Source: Ciborinia camelliae
Lineage: Eukaryota > Ascomycota > Leotiomycetes > Helotiales > Sclerotiniaceae
Assembly: GCA_025890175.1 (NCBI GenBank)
Contig: JANPYM010000014.1
Location: forward strand, 1,573,829-1,637,828
Direction of reading: 5' to 3'
DNA length: 64,000 nt
Shown in pieces: positions 32,850-42,804 of the stretch. Each line of letters opens with the position of its first letter. Positions within the stretch are counted from its first letter, which is position 1. The position numbers were made by a program, and so were the translations under genes. The notes below the pieces were generated by a model, which did not search any database, was not told where the DNA came from, and was given only the letters and a program-made list of their open reading frames with translations.

Positions 32850-35813
32850 CTACCAAGTCGCCGGACCAAAATGCTGCCCCTTCGCAACCACGCTCTGAAC
32901 CGCCTTATCCCTCGCATCCAAGGTCCCCGACACAACGGAATTGCCCCACCAGTCCGGCGGCTTGATGCCATGAACGGTAAACGCGACAAAGATAAAGATG
33001 GTGGACAAGGCCAAGCCCAAATCGAGGGCCGAGCTGGTGAGATAATTCAGGCGACTCCACCACGCGAAGTATTTCCCGCGGATGACTTTTTGGAAGACGA
33101 AGCCGACGATGCCCCAGCTGAGGTAGTTGAGGGGGGTGGCGGGGGGGGATGCGCGCCGCGCCGCCGAAGATGAGGGGGGCCATGAGGTATTTGATGGGGG
33201 ATTGGGGGAATTTTTGGGAGAGCAGGTAGAAGATGATGGGGACGAGGGCGCCGATGCCGAAGAACCAGAAGAGGGCCGAGTAGGTTTGGCCGGGAGAGAA
33301 AATGCGTTGAGGGCCGATGAGACCCCAGATTATAGATGCGGAGAAGAAGACACGGCCGTGTGGACAGGTGAAGTGGGAAGGTTGGTGTGGAGTGCAGATA
33401 TCGGGGATGGCGTTTAGAGCGTAGTTTAGAACTCCTACTTGGATGAAGCAGGAAAAGGTTGTCGCGACTACTTGAGCCGTGAACATTGTTCTGGGTGGGA
33501 TCTGTGGTATGTGAGGTTAGAAGAGTGTGTTGAAGCGCAGAGAAAGTATGTGATGAGATCAAACCACCAGAGGGTAAAGCATTGGGATGGTAGGGAGATG
33601 AGAAATACACACCTTCATGTAATGGCCAAACTTCAAATCACTCACAAACCCCAACGCCTGACTCATGGTAATATAGCCATAAGTTTTAAAGAGCATCAAC
33701 GCCAACGGTTTCCCAGGTTGTATATACCCGAAAATAAATTCCGTCAATACATTCAAACCAATTTGTGTATTGGTGATAGCTTGAATGATACCGATGGGGA
33801 GGGAAAATATAAAGGAGATTCCGATGGCGATGACAAGAGCCCACCAGGTCAGATTGGTGGGAAAGGAGAGGATGGTTATAAAGGAGAGGCCGACCATCAG
33901 GAAGAAGAGCGATATGTACCACCAGGTGGGGGCTTCCGGGTATTTTTGCATCATCTGTGAAATGGGGTTAACATGATATGTTGAGTAGGTTCAGTAGAAT
34001 AAAGGGGAAAAGAAGAGTGTACCTTCATATGAACATCTGGTTTCTCTTCTTTAGTACTATTGCGGAATTGTGCCCAGATCTGTTTCCCATGATATAGATA
34101 CGTATATACGATCAATGAGGAAATGGCCGCAAATGATAATCCATATGCGATTGCAAAAGTAGTTGATAGGAAGAGAGGTGAGTATGCCTTGTATTCCTCC
34201 AAGTTGAGAGTGAAATCTCGGTTTAAGATTCTCGACGTGTTATATGGAGCACCGGTGTTATCATATGTAGCACTGTCACTCATAGGCAGGAATTTCGAGC
34301 TCCATGCTCCGGAGTAATGAAGGATCGATGCGCCGATCATGAAAAATGATACCACACCAATAAGAGTATTGGCGATCGCGTGCCATCTGTTCCATATGTT
34401 AGTATAGTAGTTACTGATTACGCAGGGTATTAAATAGTCCGGACTGGAGACCAGATCCAAGCTTTGGGTGTTCCAAAAACTAGAATCTCCGGGAATTGTT
34501 TCATGGTTTCAAATAATTTGAAGATCACAAATGAATTTAAGAAGCAAAATTTCATTGCTGAGCTGCAATCCAGACTACTGGGCAAAGTGTGGTTGAAAAA
34601 TTGTGGGAGAGGCTACTTACGGAGGTATCATAGGACTACCAACAAACCCAGAAATCTGAGTCCAATCGAACGTCAACGGAATCAAAGAAAGACCAGTCGT
34701 ACCACCAAATAGTTGATTGACGATAACATTATCAGGAGCGATCCAGGTAGCGAACGCAAAGACCGATAGGAATTGGGCGAGGAATCCAGGGATAAAGTAC
34801 CAAAGGAAAGCCCCAGCAGTAACACATCCAAACCATTTGTACCGATGAATACTGCCTCCAAAGATGGTTGGGTCAGGCTTCTGATTTTGCTCATACATTG
34901 CATTCATGAGGGTGACGCTGACGAGATTGGCGGGCCAGATCATGGCCGCGGGATAGCTAGAATGGGTGTGAGTATATAGACAAGGGAGGAAATGAGGTGG
35001 GAGAACTTGCACCAAATACTTGCGCAATACACCCGCAATACCATAACCAATTGATTGAGTCGATACAACCAAGAGTATTTGAAAGACAAGACCGAAATCT
35101 TGTTTATAGAAAGCGATTTGTGCTACCAAAATATCGGTAGCATATGCGGCACTAAAACTTACACTTGCCATAACGACAATGACAGAATGTTCCTTAATGT
35201 TGAATGGTGACGGATTCAACGACCACTTCAAACCAAAGGTGTTGAATTGTCTCTTAGGCATGACTCTAGCCCATCCATGACCTAGAGGCCACGCAATGAT
35301 CTGAGCAATTAAAGCACCCAGACCGATTGAAGGAGATCGGAGTGAAAAGAGAGTATTCATCGATGCTCCAACGATGACGAGTAATAATCCGATTGTCCAG
35401 GCCCGAATGGTATTTGCGGGTACATCCTCATCATAATTCTTGACTGCGATTCGGACTTCTGGATATGGAGAATCTTCAAGTTCATTAACTGTGGGAGCAT
35501 CATCGTCAAAGTTTGAGATATCCAAAGGCTCTGAATTCTTTTCTTCCACCGGATAATTAGGATCTATATTTATATAAGCTTGTTGTTTATGTATTGATAG
35601 ACATGTAAACCAACCCCATTGTGAGAGTTTTTCTTTTTCTTTCAAATCAGGAACAGCATTTGATCTGCGTCGAGCCCTGGAAAACCCATCATTGAAATCT
35701 CGACTGCTAACATTAACATCTCCAACCAGAGGATTTATATCCAGATCATCCTGTACGTGACGATGATTGCGTGCCGTCGGACCAGCCGACTTTTCTTCTT
35801 TTATGGAAGACAT
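32850..35813 (-). CDS. OPT-family oligopeptide transporter, frameshifted near the C-terminus
   Basis: Proton-coupled peptide transporter of the fungal OPT family, a multi-pass membrane protein. I assemble exons 35011-35813, 34621-34956, 34023-34386, 33613-33954 and 32850-33501. Family signatures include SPYPEVRIAV, ANTIRAWTIG, KWSLNPSPFNIKEHSVI, GGTTGLSLIPLTFDWTQI and PPWHAIANTLIG. Intron 1 (34957-35010) closes only with a GC donor (GCAAGT). The third intron starts GTACAC and the fourth GTGTGT. In exon 5, after IFGGAARIPP, a G8 tract on the plus strand (33141-33148) is one base too long for the conserved frame. Past it, the shifted frame reads family-like NYLSWGIVGF and WWGNSVVSG to a stop at 32850. 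Read literally, the protein ends at 32905 with an unrelated tail. About 831 aa if the tract is a sequence error. The start is the ATG at 35813. Confidence 0.88.
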
Positions 35814-37460
35814 GACGAATAACAAGGAGATCGATTAGCGACCTGACGAGAGAATACATCCAAAGGATGGATGGTATATAAGCCATTGGGTTATGATACT
35901 TTTCTATCTTACGCATTGAGGTTCAGATTAATACCAAAGGTGTCCGATTAAATCATAGCTGATGCCAGACTTTGACAAAGCACCATTGATCCCGGGAAGT
36001 GGTAAATTCAAATAAGAGTTCACGCTAACATCCACCAGATCCCATTATAGAATATTAGAAGCCTCCTGCGTAATTGTTCCACCAAGACATGATTGTCTCC
36101 ATACACTACATATCCAATACTCAGACATTGAAATACATAGAAACCCATCTCACCGACCCCACTTGCCTGTTCTATTTCCTAAACATCGCAATTCAATTGG
36201 CCACCTCGACATCAAAACTGCGAATCCAGCCTTACACAATAACCCCCAAACTAAAAGGTCGATGCAGATATCCCCTGAAACGGTACTACGGCAAAAAACG
36301 GCCATGCATGGTTGAAACAACGATAAAGTAAAGGGACCAAACGAAACAAGCTACCGAAGCCACGGTACCTGTAGAAGATAAGAAGCTCAAGATTACAAAG
36401 CTTATTGAAATCCGAAAGCCATCATTTGGTGCGGTGGTCGCACCAGCTTTTTGCTCTTGATCTTTGAAACATCATCTCGATATCTAATTGATGCTCACGG
36501 ACTCACGACCTGGTGAGCATTGAACTGCTTCTAAATTGTCTGATCGAAACTTCGAAAGTCAATCTATAATCGACAGAAGGGCAAGCATAAAATTGTAAAA
36601 CTCTCCTGAGTATATAAATTTTAGCATGTCCTCTCTATCATAAAATGGTGCAGGTAGGTATGGTTTAAAAATTTGAAGCTTTAAAACATGTACACAGGAG
36701 TTGTAGTGCGGTCGGTTGTAGTAGGAAACACACTAGTTCCAATTAGACTTAGTGTACGCCACGATTTACCCCACAAAGGCTGTGCAGATCACACTGTAAC
36801 GTCACATGGAGTCGATTCAATGTCAGCGTTGCATTCTCCAGCTCTATAACCTGCATCAGAGTCAAGCTTTTTCGCCATCTGAAGTGCAATGGTGACCATA
36901 AGATGAAATACAAGGTTGAGGCCTACGAGAGCTTTTGAATTGTCCATAGAATCGGATATTGAAATGATCTATGAGGTGGATATACTTCTCTCCACACAAA
37001 TGATAAGTCCTACCTACCCTCACATCATATTCACGCGAGTGAGTTGGATTATTATATTTAAGGCATGTGTATATCTCGTAAAAAGTTGTGTAGTGATCAA
37101 AAACCTATACACAAAGCCAAATCCAGACGACAGCAGCCAATATCCGCTGAAAAATTTAAGCAACCCTAAGTAGTGCATATCCCATCCCGCAAATATGAAA
37201 CACTGAACCAATCAAAGTAAGTGTCCCATATTGTAACGACGAGCCATGAGTTCATAAAATCATTATTATTCCTTTCGTCCTATTATGCTTCCATCCCAGT
37301 ATTCTTCCATCCCAAATATCATTGCGTAACGTGCGTATGTGGCAAAGATCAAGAAGTCGAGTTTAGCTGTATGTGGCTTGCAAAGATGTCGAAATATCGC
37401 CATGATTACTTGCCATACAACAGACTACTCTCAATTCCTTCTCGCCATGAGCCTCGGAAT
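35814..37460. other. Intergenic region, no gene supported
   Basis: Promoter side of the transporter gene, then AT-rich sequence to the 3' end of the next minus-strand gene. Short frames at 36074, 36916 and 37221 have no motif or splice context. Confidence 0.5.
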
Positions 37461-38238
37461 CTAAGAAGGTAATCTGACGGCGTAGAAAACACCATCAACG
37501 GTATACCACTGCACAGTAAAAGGACCTGATCAGCATTATTCCCAAGGTCACAAGGAATCACGAAACTTACTCTAACATCCCCAATATCACCACTATCAAT
37601 CGTCATCCTATTTCTTTGGGTCCACGTATCATCCAGCTCTCGAACCCAATACATGCGGAACGGATCATCATCAGCGGGCTTCATGTCTTGCTTCTTGTTG
37701 ACATCCGGTGTCTGCATTTGTTGCAATTGAATTTCACTACTCGAAGCTCCATATGTGTTCATGGCCGGTTGGGGAACATAGCCTGCGCCGAAGGGAACAT
37801 GTTGACCGTGGCCTGCGAATTGGATGTATGGATTGTATGGGTAGGGTTGGAAGGCAGGTTGAGGCATGGTTGGTTGATGTTGGGGTGCCTAGAGAGGAGT
37901 AACAGTTAGTAATGTAGATGAGTCATTGTGATATTGATAGGAGGAAATTATTGGCGCGCAACTTGCGCACGAGTGAAGTGAATAATAAAAAAGCCAAGCC
38001 AGAAATTGGAACTTGCTGCAAATTGGTAGTACGGCTGGAAGTAAGGAGTGTATGGAGATAGTACAGCAGTAGCGACGGGCATAGGTGTGACTGGAACTGG
38101 AGTTTTGGCTTGTTGAACGTAGACAACACCGTTAACCACAATGGAACCATCAGAGCGAGGGATGTAGGTATGCTGATGGGGTCCATTTGTAGTATCTGGA
38201 ACCTGGGGTTGAAAGTTTTGGACCGGAGTTTGAGTCAT
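37461..38238 (-). CDS. Pro/Gln/Tyr-rich hypothetical protein
   Basis: Three exons, 38017-38238, 37571-37888 and 37461-37508, encode 195 aa. Intron 1 (37889-38016) has a GCAAGT donor, a TACTAAC branch site and a CTAG acceptor. No GT donor nearby gives the right phase, so I call it GC-AG. Intron 2 (37509-37570) is GTAAGT to GCAG. The N-terminal 130 residues are Pro/Gln/Tyr/Val-rich (MTQTPVQNFQPQVPD, SPYTPYFQPYYQFA). The C-terminal part is compact and conserved-looking: PFRMYWVRELDDTW, NRMTIDSGDIGDVR and, across intron 2, WYTVDGVFYAVRLPS. Family and function are not recognised. The final short exon is easily missed. Confidence 0.72.
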
Positions 38239-39581
38239 TGTGGAGTTATTGGGTGCTCTGATATCGAGATCAATTTATTGTTTGTAGAACTGATGAATTC
38301 AATTCCAATATCTCTCAAAAGATTTGAGATATTGGAATTATTTCTTGTGGAGTTGAATTTATATTGAAGTTGAAGGAAGGCTCCGAACTCTTTCTGAGCC
38401 ATTCAAGTATTTGTTGGAAGTGGAGAAGGGAGAGGAGGGAGAGAAGTGAATTCTCCAATTAAAGTTTGTGAGGGGTGAGATGAGGTGATACCAACATCAC
38501 AGCCCAATAGGAGATGCAATTTGATAGACCGAGAAAAGAAGGAGTGATGGAAAGTGAAAGAAAACCAAAGAAGGTCGGCAAAAAAAAGAAAGGAAGGAAG
38601 GAACAAAAAGTAACCCAGACTGACTTACACCTGAAATCTTAACCCATTGACGTGTATTCGGATCAAATACCATAACACCACTATTAGGCTTCTTCTTCTT
38701 CTTCTTTCTTCTCTCCTCCTCTAGATACACATCGGTAAAAGGCCAACATGGAATGCACATCTCTGCTCCTTCACTCTCTTCACTTTCTTTGTTAGTGGTG
38801 CCGACCGGTGTTTATGAAGTATATGAAGATTGTAATTGTGAAGATGGTGCTTACAAAGAGTAATAACTCCAGTCTGAAAAGACCAAGTTGTATTTTGGAA
38901 GAAGTTTGTGTCTTGTTGAAATGCATGGCTTCGGCTCAGCATAGAAAAAATCTTGAGTCGATTATCCGATTGGATTCTGCCCTTGAGAGTGAATTACAAA
39001 TGAGAAATCCAAGTTTCTGACCACGGGGAAGTGTGGGGTTCAATACAAGAGGACTTCTAGATTTAAGTCCTCTTGTTGCTCTTACCATTCTTGCACCTTC
39101 CCTCAACTGACACTTCATGATATGGTAACATGAACTTATGAACTGTACATATTGAATGCCACTCCCAAAAGAAGCTATACCAAGATGGAGAGATTTTTTA
39201 TGAACAGTTTGTCTTGAAGCTGGACTTTGAAGACAATGTAGCACCCCCAAGTAATTTTTTAGTGGTTGAATAGTAAAACACTGCTTGTTTGAGTCATCAT
39301 AGCTTAGGTAGCATTATTTAAGTGCGACTTATTTTTGAATGCTGGAATTTATGACTGGGCCTCCATTTCCTTCAACACTAAAATAGCAACCTTAATGCTC
39401 GCTAGGGAATTGAACATTCCAATGGCACTTCAGTTAGCAAGCCGGATCTTCGGAAATGCCACACAATGAGTAACGCCATGGCCAATCTTCTAGGTCAAAG
39501 GATTCCTCACTGTCAAGTCCAGGTGTTCAATGATAGAGTGACCCAAACTAGCTATCCTTTCATCTTCTAGACTTCAATTCG
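38239..39581. other. Intergenic region with one possible small exon
   Basis: The upstream flank of the previous gene contains an exon-like minus frame at 38635-38760. The rest (38780-39580) shows no coding signal. Confidence 0.45.
38635..38760 (-). other. Possible first exon of a small gene
   Basis: An ATG at 38760 opens MCIPCWPFTDVYLEEERR, a lysine run and VMVFDPNTRQWVKISG, and ends at a consensus GTAAGT donor. The sequence looks protein-like, but I found no convincing downstream exon before the gene starting at 38238. It may be a small independent gene or an alternative 5' exon. Confidence 0.3.
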
Positions 39582-40958
39582 CTATATGCTCTTGCGAGGT
39601 TGTCTATTGGTTCTTGCCCAGTAATCAAACCAATCATCTCCGGGATCACCAGCGCTATCGCCATCATCAAAGAATCCAGCATCCTCCAATTCCTTCTCCC
39701 AATTCGCACTGAAAGCGCGCTCCTCTGCCCGTCTGGCATTATATCTGTGTTGACACTCTTGATCCAGTGACTAGTAGAAAGATGATTGTCAGTAGGATGA
39801 TTCAAAGTGTAATTGTTGGAAGTGTGTTTACATGAATCATTGTGATACTGCATTTCGATGAGTCTCCCCACTCTTTGTATTTGGAGTTAACAGCGTTGAC
39901 GCCATCCAGCATAATCATGTAGTCATTTTTATCTCTGATAGGGCGCCAAACGGGTCTGGGATCGGAATCTTTGCCTACATGCGGCAATCGATACATCCAA
40001 GGGCCATCCGAAAGATTGTAGCCTTTGTCGTTGGGATCTCGGCCTGTGGTAGCTGATGGACTCTGGATGGACTCGATCCTCTCTGGCGATATACCTTTTC
40101 CATTGCTATTGCCATTCACACCTTGTTCGGGGGACTTTGTATCCAGAGTGCTAGAGATAGTATTCGAAGTTTTGTTGTTCGTTTCCACTTCATCCCCAAA
40201 TGTAATGAATGGGTAGGAGAAGGCAGGCGGAGTGATGTTCTCTGGAGGAATTTTGCTATTTCCAGTTTCATATTTGAGGGTAGTCAAAAATATCGGGAAA
40301 GATGTCTTGAACTTGAAATAAAGTATCTGAACCTGAAGAGCTTGCCCCCAACCACCAATCAAAGTCGCCAGCTGAATTCTAAAATCATGCCCATCATCTA
40401 GCGCTTCGAGCCCGAGCCTTTTGCGCTCAATGTCCGCCGCAACAAGCTCGGCCTATGGTTATGCAAGTCAGCTTGGTGACCGTCATCTGCATTGCATATA
40501 ATTGAAAGTAAACAGCAAGTGGAAAGTGAAAAAATAAAGGAAGCGGTTTATACCTTTGACAGAGTCGGTCTCTTGAATATGTTTGGGTCCTTTCCGAAGA
40601 GACCTCTTTCCTTGATATCTTCATCCAGGAGTCTATCGACTGATATTCTCATGTCTTCGGCGTCTGAGTTTTTCAAAAAGTAACGCACATCTTGGCGTAT
40701 CCGATCTCGCAGGGCAAAATTTGTTGCGGCCTTTTCGATAACTGACTGCAAACATTCATTCTCTCCTAGTGATATAGCAGTAGCGAATGGCATGGTCGCG
40801 TTCGGATCATACGTTGAGAAATTCGATAGTATAGTGGACGGGATACCCTTTGAAACGCCGGCACCATCTCTAAGTTGAGTGGCGAGGAGCAGTTTCTTAA
40901 CGTCAAAAGGCGTGTAGTTATGGGCCGACGGAGATTGCGAGGGGGAAGATGAGTTCAT
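39582..40958 (-). CDS. Conserved-looking hypothetical protein
   Basis: Three exons, 40554-40958, 39832-40452 and 39582-39770, encode about 404 aa, all joined in phase 0. Donors are GTATAA and GTAAAC, acceptors TAG and CTAG. The start ATG at 40958 opens MNSSSPSQSPSAHNY. The N-terminal third is helical and charged (RDRIRQDVRYFLKN, RISVDRLLDEDIKE), continuing over intron 1 into VAADIERKRLGLEALDDG. The middle is Ser/Asn-rich. A Trp/Arg-rich segment follows (WMYRLPHVGKDSDPRPVW), and the last exon is acidic, ending DDWFDYWARTNRQPRKSI. No domain is recognised. The exact donor of exon 2 is the weakest junction. Confidence 0.65.
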
Positions 40959-41599
40959 AATGAAGGTTACTGCTTCTGTTGATTTCCAAATGCTTTTCGA
41001 TAAATCAACTCATTGGAAGAAGTGTTTGAAATGCGGGGAAGAACAAGAAATACTAGGTAAGATGTGGGAAGAAATAAGCGCAATAGAAGCACGGCAGTAG
41101 CCGTTGTAATGTAGCCTTGCATAGTACCTAGTACGGAAGGGCGTATAAAGTGATTAGAATTTTTGAAATGGTTCGATTCTTTCTAATTTTCACCAAAAGG
41201 CAATCTTTGGACGAAATGGGCTCATCCCATGAGAGGAAGGTGCAACCAATATAGCCCTAAATATCCTCGAGAATTCAAAACTAGAACCACCGAAGTTTCA
41301 ATGATTCTGCATTACTCCCGTGATACTATAGTGCCCAAACCACCTTGGCAAACCAGTACCTTTCCCAGCTATATATACATTGCCCTTGTTGGGTAAAGAG
41401 GAGAGATGAACCCGCTTATGCAACCCGCGCCAATTAACAAAATCTATTATAATGACAAAGCACGATAGGTGCTGATACGCTGAAGAAAACTTGTTCTATT
41501 TAGAGCATTGGAGGATGTTCGCTGGGTCGCGGATCTTGAAATCATAGAAGGTCGGAGTTTCGTCATGGAAGGGGGAATTTTTATCGTTATTTTGGTCAT
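40959..41599. other. Intergenic spacer
   Basis: Upstream region of the 39582-40958 gene and 3' flank of TIM23. No coding signal is seen. Confidence 0.55.
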
Positions 41600-42320
41600 T
41601 TAAAATACGGCTTTTCTTGCAACCTAGGAGTATGGTCAGTACATTCATATAGAAAGACCATGAGGTCGAATATCTACTTACTGCCCATGCGCTAGCTACA
41701 GAAGCCACAATCCCACCTGAAATCATCATGGGTCGAACTCCTCTTGTACTTTTAAAGATCATCCCACTCAGCGCACCCGCAAGAATACTGTTCGCAGAGT
41801 CATGCTTGCCTCTCATATGGCCAATAAAAGAATTGAAACCGTTATAAACCATCGCAATCACTCCAGCAGAGTTTCCTAAGAATGGTCCTCGTCTCGTAAC
41901 AGCGTTCAACACCGAGTTCAATCGTAGCTTTGGTGGTTGTGTCGCAGATCTCCTCAAACCCTCCTGTAATCCCCATGCACCTCCCACAGTCAACGCCGTC
42001 AAATATGTAACACCAGTACCATAACACAAATCGTCCGACCAGCCTCTCGAGGGTAAAGCAGCTTGCGATCCTGGGAGATCCGACAGAGTAGATTCTTCGA
42101 GGGATAGGTAATCTAGAGTCTGCTGGTTTAAACCTGCCATAGGATGGAGTTGTGATGGATCTATAAGTTCTGGTCCTGTAAGAAAAGAGTTGACATCTTG
42201 ACCTTCTTGGGGGTTGAAAGGTGTAGGTGTGAATGTGTCTGTTGGTGTATTTGAGGTTGATCCGCCACTTGAAGTATCTTTTGATGGCTTTCGCCCTGTC
42301 AACTTATCCCAGAATGACAT
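41600..42320 (-). CDS. TIM23: Mitochondrial import inner membrane translocase subunit Tim23
   Basis: Channel-forming subunit of the TIM23 complex in the mitochondrial inner membrane, which imports presequence proteins. Two exons, 41682-42320 and 41600-41623, encode 220 aa, close to the 222 aa of yeast Tim23. The second exon is only 24 nt and supplies the family-typical end VARKAVF after AWA. The intron (41624-41681, 58 nt) is GTAAGT to CTAG in phase 0. The N-terminal intermembrane-space region is Ser/Thr/Pro-rich with LSLEES. Tim17/Tim23/Tim22 family membrane segments follow: GTGVTYLTALTVGGAWGLQE, NSAGVIAMVYNGFNSFIG, ANSILAGALSGMIFKST and MMISGGIVASVASAW. It diverges from the TRM732 homologue over a 484-bp shared upstream region. 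Confidence 0.95.
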
Positions 42321-42804
42321 CTTTAGATTTTGATGTGCGAGTCCGTGAAGTGTGGAATTGAATTCGGCGCGACACCGAACGGTAGGTTGTTGGTTGATAA
42401 TATGTAAATATATTAAAATCCTGTCAAAGACTTCAAATGTTCATTTTCAAAAATTTAGTTCCCTCCCGGATTATGACGATGGTCCGTGCACGGTCCATCT
42501 AGGATCACGTGCAATAGTCACAATTTCTTCCACACCATCAAACTTTTTATATTTGTACATTATTATCAGTACGATACTTCTGTGGACCATAAGGGAATCA
42601 TCAAATTTGTTCCTTTTTACAATCCTGTACTCAGATATGCCAAGCTTCTTATAACCTTAACATTTCATTCATCCTTCGAGATTGGAACAGCTGAATTCGT
42701 TCTGGGAGAGAGAAATCCGAAATCGCTGTGGAAACGGAATAAACCTCCCCCCTTCCCCCACCTGAAGCGAGGATTGATTGTTCCTCTACCACTCGGACAA
42801 TACG
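42321..42804. promoter_or_regulatory. Shared divergent promoter of TIM23 and TRM732
   Basis: 484 bp separate the two divergent start codons. A CACGTG E-box lies at 42506-42511 near the centre (context ATCACGTGC). AT-rich stretches occur on both sides. There is no gene in the interval. Joint regulation is inference from geometry. Confidence 0.5.

Noticed and set aside
33047..33960. Plus- and minus-strand frames of 96-187 codons
   Set aside because: Shadows of the OPT transporter exons, which carry the family motifs.
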